DNA from: Chthoniobacter flavus
Lineage (GTDB): Bacteria > Verrucomicrobiota > Verrucomicrobiia > Chthoniobacterales > JACTMZ01
Assembly (NCBI GenBank): GCA_945878135.1
Contig: CAMDUL010000019.1
Span: 1-50,654, forward strand
DNA length: 50,654 nucleotides
Direction: 5' to 3'
Of the stretch, positions 25,853 to 34,731 are shown in pieces; the first letter of the stretch is position 1, and each line of letters begins with the position of its first letter. A model generated the notes under the pieces. It did no database searches and was not told where the DNA came from. It saw nothing but the letters and a program-made list of their open reading frames with translations. The position numbers were made by a program, and so were the translations under genes.

Positions 25853-27205
25853 ATGAAATTCACCAACCTCACCCGCGCCGAGGAAATCGGGGCCAATTGC
25901 TACCTGTTGGAATCGGCCAAGTCCCGCGTCCTCCTCGATGCCGGCATGCACCCGCGGGAGACAGGAAAGCTGGCGACCCCGGATTTCTCGCTGCTCGGCG
26001 GACGGGGGTTCGATGCCATGGTGCTGACGCACGCGCACCAGGACCACGTCGGGTGCCTGCCGCTGGCCATGCGTGAGTCGCCCGGCGCGCCCGTCTTCAT
26101 GACCGAGGCCACGGCCGGATTGTCGGAGGTCATGCTGCACAATTCGGTCAGCGTGATGATGCGCCAGCGTGACGAACTGGCCGCCCCGGACCTTCCGCTT
26201 TTTTCGCACCGCGAGATCGAAACGGGCATGGATCGGTGGCAAATAGCGCGGTTGTCCGAGCGGTTCGGGCTCGGAGAGGATGTCACCGGGGAGTTTTTCG
26301 ATGCCGGCCACATCCTTGGCTCCACTGGACTTTTGCTGCGGGCCGAGGGCAAGCGCGTGTTTTACACGGGGGACGTCAATTTCGAGGACCAGACGCTGAT
26401 GCGCGGCGCGAATTTTCCCGCGGACGACATCGACGTCCTCGTCATGGAAACGACACGCGGTGACAGTCCGGTGCCGGACGGCATGACGCGCAAGACCGAG
26501 GAACAACGTTTCTTGTCCACCCTGCAAGGTGCGCTCGAGGCGGGCGGCCCAGTGCTCATTCCGGTCTTTGCCCTCGGAAAGACACAGGAGTTGCTGGCCC
26601 TGCTCTACGAGGCGAGGAAGAGCGGCGCTTTGCGCGGCGGGTTCGGGCTTTATGTCGGGGGTCTCAGCGCCAAGGTCACTGCGGTGACGGACCGGCTGCG
26701 CGGCAAGGCCCCGCGGCGGCACGGGGATCTGAAGCTCGCCGAGTGCCTGCCGATGGAGGTGGTCGGCGGGCGCGATATCGCCCAGTTGCCCGTCCTCCCG
26801 CGCACGGTTTACGCCATTTCCAGCGGGATGATGACGGAAAACACGTTGTCCAACGTGCTCGCCCCGAAAATCCTCGAGAACCCCGAGGCGCATTGCATGT
26901 TCGTCGGCTATTCGGACCCCAAGTCACCCGCGGGGAGGCTGCGCGCGGCCCGGGAAGGCGACGAGGTCTCGCTCGATCCGCGTCGGCGTCCGCTGCGCCG
27001 GCGGTGCAAGCTTGATGAATTCACGCTGAGCGCACACGCGACGCGCGACGGGTTGCTGGACTATGTCAAACGCGCCCGGCCGAAGAAACTCCTCCTTGTG
27101 CACGGCGATCCTCCGGCCGTGGCGTGGTTCGCGCGCGAGGTCCCGAGAGTGTGCCCGCAAACCGAGGTGATTGTTCCGGTGCCCGGCGTGCCGGTGGAGA
27201 TCTGA
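25853..27205 (+). CDS. MBL-fold beta-CASP RNA-processing nuclease
   Basis: The protein has 450 residues. The metallo-beta-lactamase core shows LLDAGMHP, VLTHAHQDHVGCLP (H-x-H-x-D-H), FFDAGHILGS and VFYTGDVNFED. The inserted beta-CASP domain includes GPVLIPVFALGKTQELL and the C-terminal motifs ISSGMM, FTLSAHATRDGLLDYV and LLLVHGDPPA. This is the architecture of bacterial CPSF-73-like exonucleases and endoribonucleases. It is the last gene of the recN run and is convergent with the desaturase gene 15 bases away. Whether its substrate is RNA or DNA cannot be told from sequence. Confidence 0.9.
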   Translation: MKFTNLTRAEEIGANCYLLESAKSRVLLDAGMHPRETGKLATPDFSLLGGRGFDAMVLTHAHQDHVGCLPLAMRESPGAPVFMTEATAGLSEVMLHNSVSVMMRQRDELAAPDLPLFSHREIETGMDRWQIARLSERFGLGEDVTGEFFDAGHILGSTGLLLRAEGKRVFYTGDVNFEDQTLMRGANFPADDIDVLVMETTRGDSPVPDGMTRKTEEQRFLSTLQGALEAGGPVLIPVFALGKTQELLALLYEARKSGALRGGFGLYVGGLSAKVTAVTDRLRGKAPRRHGDLKLAECLPMEVVGGRDIAQLPVLPRTVYAISSGMMTENTLSNVLAPKILENPEAHCMFVGYSDPKSPAGRLRAAREGDEVSLDPRRRPLRRRCKLDEFTLSAHATRDGLLDYVKRARPKKLLLVHGDPPAVAWFAREVPRVCPQTEVIVPVPGVPVEI

Positions 27206-27220
27206 GGAAGCGGGGCCGGT

Positions 27221-28378
27221 TCAGGCCGCCGCAGGCAAACGGCGCTCAAGGTCGCTAAGGAGGGCGGTGAATTCGCGGGTTTCGCGGCGCCAGTTTTCGA
27301 TCATGTGGCGCGAGATCTCGACTTTCTCCGTGGTGGCTTTTTCCAGCGCGGCATAGTTGGCGGCGAGGCGTTCGCTCAGTTGATGGAACATGTCGTGCAT
27401 TTGCTGCCCGAAAACGGCGGCGATGCTCTCGTCGTGCCCGGTCTTGAGGGCGGCGCGGCGCCGGGCTTCGTTCATCTCGGCAAGCAGGATTTTTTCGTCG
27501 GGCACGCGGCGCAGGTCGCTGACCAGTCCGCATTTTTCCAGCGTCCAGATCGTCCACTTGGTCGGGTCGAAGTTCGTGCGCTTCACGCCGTTGCGGTAGT
27601 CGTGTTGGAACTCGTGGTGGTAGTTGTGGTAACCCTCGCCGAAGGTGAAGAGGGCCATGACGGCGCTGTCACGCGCGCTGCAGCGGGCGGAATAGGGTTG
27701 GCTGCCGACCGTGTGGCAAAGCGAGTTGATGAAAAACGTGCTGTGCTGGACCGCGAAAACGCGGAAGACACCGGCGAGGAGGAAACCTCCGAGCGCGCCT
27801 GCTGCCCCGTTCCAAAGGAAGCCGAGCAGGGCGGGGACACCGAAGCCGAGGATGAAGGCCAGGGGGATGCACCATTTGTGCTGCCACATGACGAGCGGAT
27901 CGCGCTTGAGGTCATTGACATTGTCCATCGGCATTTCGGGGCCGAGCTTGAAGAGCAGCCAGCCGATATGGGCCCACATGAAGCCCTTCGAGATGTCGTA
28001 AGGATCATCGTCATGATCGACGTGCTTGTGGTGCTTGCGGTGGTCCGAGCACCAGTCGAGGGCCGAATTCTCGAAAGCGCAGGCGCCGAAAAGGAGCGTG
28101 GCCATTTTGACCGGCTTTTTCGCCTTGAAGGAGAGGTGGGAGAAAAGCCGGTGGTAGCCGAGGGTGATGCTCAGGCCGGTGGCGATGTAAAAGAACAGGA
28201 AGAGGCCGAATTGGAACCAATCGAGACCGTAGTGCCAGAGGTAGAGGGGCACGGCGGTGATGGCCAAAGTGTTGATGACGGCCAGGAAAATACTGGTGGT
28301 CCAGTTGACGCGTTCCCAGGGAATGCGCGAGACGAGAGGGATATGCATGATGGTCAGGGCGACCGCGGCGGCGGCCAT
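27221..28378 (-). CDS. Acyl-CoA / fatty acid desaturase (delta-9 type)
   Basis: This 385-residue membrane di-iron enzyme has all three histidine boxes: GYHRLFSH (His76 to His81), HRKHH (113-117) and HNYHH (251-255). Four hydrophobic segments lie around them (about 29-48, 53-73, 171-190 and 193-213), as in stearoyl-CoA desaturases. The last 90 residues form an unusual charged helix (KILLAEMNEARRRAALKTGH onward) beyond the catalytic core, perhaps for membrane or partner contact. The ATG at 28348 (MHIPLVSRIPW) is an alternative start. It should introduce a double bond into membrane fatty acids and control fluidity. It is divergent from the permease gene across 139 bases. Confidence 0.9.
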   Translation of the reverse strand: MAAAAVALTIMHIPLVSRIPWERVNWTTSIFLAVINTLAITAVPLYLWHYGLDWFQFGLFLFFYIATGLSITLGYHRLFSHLSFKAKKPVKMATLLFGACAFENSALDWCSDHRKHHKHVDHDDDPYDISKGFMWAHIGWLLFKLGPEMPMDNVNDLKRDPLVMWQHKWCIPLAFILGFGVPALLGFLWNGAAGALGGFLLAGVFRVFAVQHSTFFINSLCHTVGSQPYSARCSARDSAVMALFTFGEGYHNYHHEFQHDYRNGVKRTNFDPTKWTIWTLEKCGLVSDLRRVPDEKILLAEMNEARRRAALKTGHDESIAAVFGQQMHDMFHQLSERLAANYAALEKATTEKVEISRHMIENWRRETREFTALLSDLERRLPAAA

Positions 28379-28517
28379 CCGGAAACCATAGGCGGGTCCG
28401 GCCGGTCCGGCAAGGCCTTGGTGATGCCTCCCAGAAGAAGCGGGGGGATTTCACGGGCGATCTCCCTCCACTGGCCGTTTGCCTTTGTGGCCAATCTCAT
28501 TACAACTGCAAGGCCCG

Positions 28518-29444
28518 ATGGATCACTGGTTCTGGTTCAGTTTGCCGGACTTCGCTTATGCCTTCCTCAGCGTCGTTCTCGAGGGTGTGCCGTTCATTCT
28601 GGCCGGCGTGGTCTTGAGCGGGCTGATCGATGTCTTCCTTCCGCCGCGCGTGCTGGCCCGGATTTTGCCGGGCAATGCGGCGGCCGGCATCCTGATGGGC
28701 GGGGTGCTCGGTGCCGTTCTGCCGATGTGCGAGTGCGGCATTGTAGTGGTCATCCGCCGTCTCCTCCGGAAAGGTCTGCCGCTTTCCAATGCCATGGCTT
28801 ACATGCTCGCCGCACCGGTGGTGAACCCCATCGTGGCGGTCAGCACTTTTGCCGCCTTCCGTGGCCAGGGGCCGCTGGAGATGATGCTCTGCCGCATCGG
28901 TCTGTCCTTCGCGGTGGCCGTGATCATGGCCGGCGTGGTCTATTTCCTGCGCGGCAGCTTTGTCCTGCGTCCGGATCTGGCCGTCCCGGGGGCGGCGGAC
29001 GGTCAGGACGAGCATCATGACCACCGCGGCGGCCGGGAAAAAGCGGCGGCGGCGGTGCGCGCGGCGACCGGGGACTTTCTCGATGTCACGGTTTTCTTCG
29101 TGCTCGGTGCCGCGGTGGCCACGCTCTTCAACACCAGCGTGAACCAGCAGTTGATCATGCCGCTGGCCGAGGACCGTGCCTTGGCCGTGGGCAGCATGAT
29201 GGCGCTGGCTTCGTTGCTTTCGCTTTGCAGCACGTCGGATGCCTTTGTCGCAGCGACTTTCACCGCTTTCCCGTCCGCCTCGAAGCTCGCCTTCATGGTC
29301 TTCGGTCCCGTGGTGGACTTGAAGCTGATCTTCATTTACGGGCTGGTCTTCCGGAAGCGCTTCATTGTTTCGCTCGTGGCGGGCCTCGCTATCATGGTTT
29401 TCGTGCTCTGCGCGTTCCTGCCCATTCCGAACTTCCGCGGCTGA
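28518..29444 (+). CDS. Permease (DUF318 / UPF0718 family)
   Basis: The protein has 308 residues from the ATG at 28518 (MDHWFWFSLPDFAYAFLS). About eight membrane helices flank two repeats with the family block MCECGIVVVIRRLLRKGLP and AYMLAAPVVNPIVA; the second repeat has SLCSTSDAFVAATF. The central loop (about 155-185) is charged and His-containing (QDEHHDHRGGREK), suggesting metal contact. ArsP of this superfamily exports organoarsenicals, but the partner here is TIGR03943, a pairing seen in many bacteria for which an inorganic solute or metal is presumed. The stop codon shares one base with the next start (TGATG), so the two are translationally coupled. Confidence 0.88.
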   Translation: MDHWFWFSLPDFAYAFLSVVLEGVPFILAGVVLSGLIDVFLPPRVLARILPGNAAAGILMGGVLGAVLPMCECGIVVVIRRLLRKGLPLSNAMAYMLAAPVVNPIVAVSTFAAFRGQGPLEMMLCRIGLSFAVAVIMAGVVYFLRGSFVLRPDLAVPGAADGQDEHHDHRGGREKAAAAVRAATGDFLDVTVFFVLGAAVATLFNTSVNQQLIMPLAEDRALAVGSMMALASLLSLCSTSDAFVAATFTAFPSASKLAFMVFGPVVDLKLIFIYGLVFRKRFIVSLVAGLAIMVFVLCAFLPIPNFRG

Positions 29445-30289
29445 TGAAGAGGATTTTCACGCTGCTCACGCTGCTCCTCTGGGGCGGGACATTGTTCCAT
29501 TTTTGGGCGAGCGGCCGCATTGCCTCGTATCTGCATCCCCAGTTCCACCTTTATGCCTTGGTCGCGGGGACGGGATTGCTGATCCTGGCCGTCTTGTGGT
29601 GGTGGGCCTCGCGCGAAAGCGATGCGGGGTGTCATGACTGCGGGGGCCATCACGACCACGACGACGGGCCGCGGAGCCGTTTGTCCGCCGGCGCCGCCTT
29701 GGCTTTTCTTGTTCTTCTTCTCCCGCTAAGCGCTGCGGCCTTCATTTCCCCGAGCCAATTCGGCGAGGCCATGGTCATGAACCGGGGGATCGTCACCGAC
29801 ATCTCGCAGCTGCCTTCGGCCGGGATGCCCGGGGGCAACTGGGACGACGCGCCGGCATGGGACGAAAAGATCGACGATGTCGACGCCACGTGGGACCGGA
29901 GTCAGGACGAGGGGGTGGAATACTTCACCCGTGGTCCGGATGGTTCGATCCAGGTGGAAACGCTCGACTTGCTCTTTGCCGCACAAGAACCGGGCTTGCG
30001 CGAGGAATTCGAAAACCAACGGGTCTCGATCGTCGGTCAATACGTGCCGCCGCGCGGCGGCGCCGGGGGCGGGTTCGATCTGGTGCGCATGTTCATGGTC
30101 TGCTGCGCGGCGGACGCGCGTCCGCTGGGCATCAAGGTGACGGGCGAACCGGTGGCCGTGCCGCGCATGGGGTGGGTGCGGATCACGGGCATCGCGCGGT
30201 TCGATGACAACGCCGGCGTGCCGGAGCCGAGTCTGGAATTGGAAAAGATCGAGGAGGTCGAAGCGCCGCGTGAAGCGATGCTTTATTAG
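29444..30289 (+). CDS. TIGR03943 family protein (DUF1980), permease partner
   Basis: The 281-residue protein starts at the ATG overlapping the permease stop; the frame upstream lies inside the permease gene. Three N-terminal hydrophobic segments (residues 5-20, 36-53 and 81-103) are interrupted by a metal-binding-like loop, CHDCGGHHDHDDG. The remaining soluble part, outside the membrane, contains SIVGQYVP and FMVCCAADARPLGI, the Cys-bearing motif of the family, and a final small beta domain (RMGWVRITGIARF). The family always accompanies DUF318 permeases. The two Cys/His motifs favour a role in metal handling, but this is inference. Confidence 0.87.
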   Translation: MKRIFTLLTLLLWGGTLFHFWASGRIASYLHPQFHLYALVAGTGLLILAVLWWWASRESDAGCHDCGGHHDHDDGPRSRLSAGAALAFLVLLLPLSAAAFISPSQFGEAMVMNRGIVTDISQLPSAGMPGGNWDDAPAWDEKIDDVDATWDRSQDEGVEYFTRGPDGSIQVETLDLLFAAQEPGLREEFENQRVSIVGQYVPPRGGAGGGFDLVRMFMVCCAADARPLGIKVTGEPVAVPRMGWVRITGIARFDDNAGVPEPSLELEKIEEVEAPREAMLY

Positions 30290-31373
30290 CATCGGCGTGC
30301 TCGCGCTGTGGTCCGCTTCCGTGCCGGCGGAGGCACCGGACTGGGCGCTGTCCCTGCCGGGATGGGAATACGAATTTCCCCGCGACCATCACGCGCATCC
30401 GGATTTCAAAACCGAGTGGTGGTATTTCACCGGCAACCTCGCCGCGGAGGACGGGCGCGAGTTCGGTTTCCAGCTTACGTTTTTCCGTCAGGGTGTGCGG
30501 CGCGGCGAGGCAGCGGGGACGCGTTTCGCGGTCGACGACATCAAGCTGGCGCATTTCGCACTGACCGATGTTTCTTCCGGCGAATTTCGTTTTGCCCAAA
30601 AAGTGTCGCGCGGTTCGTTCGGCGAAGCCGGATTTTCCGACGGCGATCGCATTGCCTGGATCGATGATTGGACATTGCGTCTGACCGGCCCCGGACGCTT
30701 CCGGCTCGAGGCGCGGGACCAAGATCTCGCTTTGGCGCTCGATCTCACCGCCGCGAAGGATCCGGTGTTCCACGGCGAGAACGGGGTGAGTCAGAAATCG
30801 GCGGGCGACGGCCGCGCGTCGCATTACTATTCGTTCACGCGGCTGGCGGCGGAAGGCGTGATCACCTCGGGCGGTCGCGAGAGGGCGGTGAAAGGATGGT
30901 CGTGGTTCGACCAGGAATGGGCGACGAACCAACTGACGGAGAACCAGACGGGCTGGGACTGGCTGAGTTTGCAATTCGAAGACAACACCGAATTGATGCT
31001 CTTCCAGATCCGGCTCAAGGATGGCGGGCGCGACCCTTTTTCCCACGGCACTTGGATCGATGCGGAAGGAAAGGTCGTTGCGGTGAAAAACGAAGACTTC
31101 GAACTGGTCCCGGGGCGCATCTGGCAAAGTAGAGAGACCGGCGGTGACTATCCTGTGGAATGGAAGCTGCGCATTCCCAAGCTCGGCCTCGAACTGGAGG
31201 TGGCCGCCGCGCTGGACGGGCAGGAGTTGGTGTTGCGGCCCATCGCCTATTGGGAAGGTGCGGTGCGGGCGGCCGGCACGCGGCAAGGCAAGTCGGTGCG
31301 CGGCCGCGGGTATCTCGAGATGACCGGTTACGCGGGGGGTCTGGTCGGTTTGCAAGCGCCGGAGACGCGGTGA
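30270..31373 (+). CDS. AttH/CrtC-type lipocalin-like protein
   Basis: The gene encodes 367 residues from a GTG at 30270, chosen because GAGGAGG lies 12 bases upstream and the frame then gives a signal peptide (VKRCFISIGVLALWSASVPA). Two consecutive lipocalin-like barrels follow. The family signature is HPDFKTEWWYFTGNL with FGFQLTFFRQG; then HYYSFTRL, VKGWSWFDQEWATNQL and WDWLSLQFEDNTELMLFQI. The group includes the carotenoid 1,2-hydratase CrtC and the AttH-like secreted proteins. With no carotenoid genes nearby, AttH-like is the safer name. It overlaps the TIGR03943 gene by 20 bases and precedes the beta-lactamase by 46. Confidence 0.88.
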   Translation: MKRCFISIGVLALWSASVPAEAPDWALSLPGWEYEFPRDHHAHPDFKTEWWYFTGNLAAEDGREFGFQLTFFRQGVRRGEAAGTRFAVDDIKLAHFALTDVSSGEFRFAQKVSRGSFGEAGFSDGDRIAWIDDWTLRLTGPGRFRLEARDQDLALALDLTAAKDPVFHGENGVSQKSAGDGRASHYYSFTRLAAEGVITSGGRERAVKGWSWFDQEWATNQLTENQTGWDWLSLQFEDNTELMLFQIRLKDGGRDPFSHGTWIDAEGKVVAVKNEDFELVPGRIWQSRETGGDYPVEWKLRIPKLGLELEVAAALDGQELVLRPIAYWEGAVRAAGTRQGKSVRGRGYLEMTGYAGGLVGLQAPETR

Positions 31374-31419
31374 GACGGGCGGTTGACCGGGCGCCCGCGA
31401 ACGGGGAGGATGTCGTGGC

Positions 31420-32262
31420 GTGAAGAGGTTTTGTCTCCGGTGGCGTGCAGCGGTGCGGGTGACGGCCGGCGTGGTGCTCCTGACGACCGGCCGAGCTCAA
31501 GCGGAGGTGACCGCCGAAACGGTGCGCGCGGCCTTCGGCGGGGCTGACGGGGTCTTCGTCCTGCGCGATTGCGCGGACGGCACGGAAAGGGTTTTCGGGT
31601 CCGCGGAGACGGCGGACATTGCTTTCGGACCTTGCTCGACGTTCAAAATCTGGAATTCGTTGATCGGCTTGGAGGAGGGAGTGGTGGGGGAAGCGGACGA
31701 AATATTGTGGGAATGGGACGGGGAGGAGCGGGCTTTTCCGGGATGGAACGAGGACCAGACGTGGCGGTCGGCGTTTGCGGTGTCGTGCGTGCCGGCGTTC
31801 CAGGAACTGGCGCGAAAGATCGGTCCGGAGCGGATGCAGACTTGGCTGGAAAAGCTGGATTACGGGAACAAGGACCAGTGCGGGCGGCCGGACGCCTTTT
31901 GGCTGCCGCGCGCCGGGCTGGGGACGATCCTGATCACTCCGCGGGAACAGGTGCGGATGATTTGCCGGATGCTCAACGGGCAGTTGCCGGTGCGGTCGGA
32001 GTCGGTGGCCCGATTGGCGGAGGTCATGAAGCTCGGCGCGACGGAACGCGGCATACTCCATGGCAAAACCGGCAGCGGGTTGCGCGGCGAAACGGGTGGT
32101 CCGTCGTCGGACGCGGACTTCGACATGGGCTGGCTGGTCGGGTTCGTCGATGGCGGTGGCCGGAAACTGGCCTACGCCTGCCTGGTGTTGGGACCGGGCC
32201 TGAGGAGCAAAGACGCGCGCCGGGCGACGGAGGAAATTCTGCGGGCTGGCGGGTGGTGGTGA
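31420..32262 (+). CDS. Class D beta-lactamase (OXA family)
   Basis: This 280-residue secreted serine hydrolase starts at GTG 31420, with GGGGAGGA about 10 bases upstream, and has a signal peptide ending near GRAQA. All class D motifs are present: S73-T-F-K76 (nucleophile and the Lys that is usually carboxylated), S122-C-V124, Y148-G-N150 and K216-T-G218 followed by Ser, plus FWLP where the active-site Trp lies. Length and spacing match OXA enzymes. It should hydrolyse penicillin-type beta-lactams in the periplasm; carbapenem activity cannot be judged. It follows the lipocalin gene on the same strand without mobile-element signs, so it looks like a resident chromosomal gene. Confidence 0.92.
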   Translation: MKRFCLRWRAAVRVTAGVVLLTTGRAQAEVTAETVRAAFGGADGVFVLRDCADGTERVFGSAETADIAFGPCSTFKIWNSLIGLEEGVVGEADEILWEWDGEERAFPGWNEDQTWRSAFAVSCVPAFQELARKIGPERMQTWLEKLDYGNKDQCGRPDAFWLPRAGLGTILITPREQVRMICRMLNGQLPVRSESVARLAEVMKLGATERGILHGKTGSGLRGETGGPSSDADFDMGWLVGFVDGGGRKLAYACLVLGPGLRSKDARRATEEILRAGGWW

Positions 32263-32287
32263 AAGCGCGGTGGGGCGGCGCGGCAGG

Positions 32288-32821
32288 TCAGGATTCGAGG
32301 TGCATCAGCGTGAGCCCGTCGTTGATCAGTTGCTTGGGCGAGTTGATGCCGATGCGGAGATGGTCGGTGACGAGCGCGGCGTCGACTTCCGCGTCGCTCT
32401 CGGCCTCGCGGATGGTCGTGGAGATGGCTTTTTGCAGGGCGAAGGCGGGGAGGGCGGTGACCTCGGGCGGGAAGCAGTCGTTGCTCGTGCCGTCCCAGCG
32501 GATGGCGGCGATGGGAAGGATGAAATCACCGATTTCAGCGCGGTGTTTCAGTCCGCCGCATTTGCCGAGGAAGAGGACGGCCTTGGGCTTGATGGCGCCA
32601 AGGAGGTCCATCACGGTGGCTGCGGTGGCGCTGCCCATGCCGAAGTTGATGATGCTCATGCGGCCGGAGGTGGCGTTGGGCATCGGCTTGTCTTTGCCGC
32701 GAAGCTTGGCGCCGTGCCATTGGGCGAAGAGTTTGACGTAATTGGTGAAATTGGTCAGGAGGATGTGATCGCCGAGCTCATCCAGTTCGGCGCCGGTGTA
32801 GCGCGGCAGCCAGTTTTCCAC
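32288..32821 (-). CDS. AMP nucleosidase-like protein lacking the central catalytic segment (possible pseudogene)
   Basis: AMP nucleosidase splits AMP into adenine and ribose 5-phosphate. The 177-residue frame matches the short form of this family up to NWLPRYTGAELDELG, INFGMGSATAATVMDLL, LFLGKCGGLKHR and GTSNDCFPPEVTALPAF. It then jumps from KAISTTIRE straight to the C-terminal block SDAEVDAALV, DHLRIGI. About 75 residues expected in between are missing, including the T-G-T-V-x-T-T segment, the D-M-E-(T/S)-A ribose-binding Glu and the V-S-D-(Q/K)-P base-contacting Asp. The join is in frame. There is no ATG at the conserved N-terminus; GTG 32821 is the first usable start, while homology-like residues (RRQI) extend upstream. 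The protein is unlikely to be an active nucleosidase. Confidence 0.8.
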   Translation of the reverse strand: MENWLPRYTGAELDELGDHILLTNFTNYVKLFAQWHGAKLRGKDKPMPNATSGRMSIINFGMGSATAATVMDLLGAIKPKAVLFLGKCGGLKHRAEIGDFILPIAAIRWDGTSNDCFPPEVTALPAFALQKAISTTIREAESDAEVDAALVTDHLRIGINSPKQLINDGLTLMHLES

Positions 32822-32921
32822 GATCTGACGCCGCGTCGCGTGGATCCGGCTTCAGCGGAAGAAACCATGGCGGAATCATGCCTCCGGCCGCCATGGGGGA
32901 GGAGGGGGAAGGAAGTTCGCG

Positions 32922-34688
32922 CTACGGCCGGAGGAAGGCGCGTTCCTCGGGCAGGAGACCTTCGGGGTCGACGCCTGCAGCGAGTTGGGTCGCCTCGGCG
33001 TCCTGCCCGGCGGCCCGGAGAAGCGCAGCGCGCAGGGCCAACCATCGCGACTCCCCGCCGTCTTCGGGAAGAAGGGCGAGACCGTCGTCGGGTTGGCCTC
33101 CGCGCAGACGCGCCAGAGCGGCCACGCGCCGGATGTCCGTCGATCCGGGATCGGCGGTGAGAAACTCCTCGACCGTTGCCGAGGCCCCGTCCAGGTCGCT
33201 TCCGGTCAGCAGGGCAAAATAGGCCGCGCTGAGCCGGCCCGATGCATCGTCGGGCACCGCGGCGAGCAACTCGCGGGTCACGGCGAGTCCGTCCGCGGCC
33301 GTGGCGGTCGGCGGCAGGTTGCGGATTTGTCCGCGCAGGGCCTCGGTTTTCGCCCCGCTGTCGGACGCAAGAATGCGCCAGGAAGCAAAGGCCTCCCGTT
33401 TCCAACCGACGGCCTCGGCGTAGCGGGCGACAAAGAGAACGTGGGGCAATTCGTCGAATTGCACGGCGCGCCGCAGTTCGCGCTTGGCCTCCTCCGCACC
33501 CTCGGCGTCACCCGTTGCCGCGGCGATCCGTGCGATGAAGAGGTGGTAAAGCGATTCGGGCAGGGCTCCGCCACGATGGGTCTCGATGGCTTCGCGGCAC
33601 TCGTCCCAACGACCCAGACCGCTGAGCGCATCGAGACGCACCATGAGGGCACCGGCATGTCCGGGGTCTTCGCCGGCGGGCATGAGTTCCAGCACGGCTT
33701 CGTGCGCCGGCAGTGCGATCAGCCAGCGGGCCGCGGTGACACGCTCGTCAATCGGAGCCTGCTTTTGTTGCAAACGGAAAACGAGATCCTTGGCCGCTTC
33801 GCTGCTCCGCGCGGGGTCGGATGAGACCACGAGGCGGGCAATAAGCAACTCATCGGCAGTCGAGGCCCGCGGATGGGCGCGCAGGCGTTCGATCGCCGCG
33901 GAGAGTTCCGTTTGCGCGCCCGGAGAGATTCCCGCACTGCTGACGGCCAGGACCCGCCGCGCGTCGATGGCTGCCTCGTCGTCGCCCTCGGCCGCGATTT
34001 CCAGCAGTTCACGCGCTTCGCCGGCCCGCTTGCCGTCGGCATCGGACAGCAAAAGATTGGCCAGAGTCACGCGGAGACGGTCTGCCCCCGGGTCGGGAGC
34101 CGCCGGCAATGCCTGGCGCAGGACGGCTTCCGCCGCTGCCGCTTGTCCTTGGGCCGACAAAAGGCCGGCTTCGAGCACCGCACGCCGCACCATTTCCGCA
34201 GCGGGCAAGTTTTCGGAGGGTAGGGCGTCAAGGGCCCGCCGCGCGTCCCTCGGACGTGCGGCCGCGAGAGAGCGTTCGCCGAAAACGAGAATTTCCCCGG
34301 CGGAGGCCTGCCCGGCGTCGAGCTTCTTCCCGATCTCGGCAACGCTGGCCAGATCTCCGGCCCGGGCGGCGTGGTAGGTGACAAGATCGGATACCCGCTC
34401 GTCGTCGAAAGCCATCAAAGCCGCCTGGCGCAGAAGTTCGGATGCCTCGGCGCCTTCGCCGCGGTCGAGCGCCGTGCCGGCACCCTCGGCGAGCGAGAGC
34501 GCACGACGCGCCTTGAGTTCGCGGTAGGCCGGCTTGGCCCCGAAGGCCGCGATGATGGCGAGGCCGGCGAGCACCAAGACGAGGGTGCGCCGCCGACCGC
34601 TCAACCAGCGCCGCCACCCGGCGGGTTCGTCAACCTCGTCGAGCCCGTAGCTCGGAAGTTCGGAGTGCGTTTTCTCTTCGTTGCTCAC
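32922..34688 (-). CDS. TPR-like repeat protein with one membrane anchor, next to exosortase
   Basis: The protein has 588 residues from a GTG at 34688. A cytoplasmic N-terminus of about 32 residues precedes one membrane helix (TLVLVLAGLAIIAAFGAKPA) and a long series of Ala/Leu/Glu-rich helical pairs typical of divergent tetratricopeptide repeats (ALSLAEGAGTALDRGEGAEA, ARDARRALDALPSENLPAAE, ASWRILASDSGAKTEALR). No catalytic motif is seen. It lies 43 bases downstream of the exosortase gene on the same strand. TPR proteins of this kind are frequent in exosortase and exopolysaccharide loci, where they may scaffold the export machinery. Confidence 0.82.
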   Translation of the reverse strand: MSNEEKTHSELPSYGLDEVDEPAGWRRWLSGRRRTLVLVLAGLAIIAAFGAKPAYRELKARRALSLAEGAGTALDRGEGAEASELLRQAALMAFDDERVSDLVTYHAARAGDLASVAEIGKKLDAGQASAGEILVFGERSLAAARPRDARRALDALPSENLPAAEMVRRAVLEAGLLSAQGQAAAAEAVLRQALPAAPDPGADRLRVTLANLLLSDADGKRAGEARELLEIAAEGDDEAAIDARRVLAVSSAGISPGAQTELSAAIERLRAHPRASTADELLIARLVVSSDPARSSEAAKDLVFRLQQKQAPIDERVTAARWLIALPAHEAVLELMPAGEDPGHAGALMVRLDALSGLGRWDECREAIETHRGGALPESLYHLFIARIAAATGDAEGAEEAKRELRRAVQFDELPHVLFVARYAEAVGWKREAFASWRILASDSGAKTEALRGQIRNLPPTATAADGLAVTRELLAAVPDDASGRLSAAYFALLTGSDLDGASATVEEFLTADPGSTDIRRVAALARLRGGQPDDGLALLPEDGGESRWLALRAALLRAAGQDAEATQLAAGVDPEGLLPEERAFLRP

Positions 34689-34731
34689 GGGACGAGATTA
34701 CTACGGCCGGGCCAGAGTGCAAACACGCGCC

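Noticed and set aside
32922-34688. Possible assignment of the TPR protein as the PrsT/EpsD-type secretion protein
   Set aside because: Only generic helical repeats are visible and no specific motif supports a named member.
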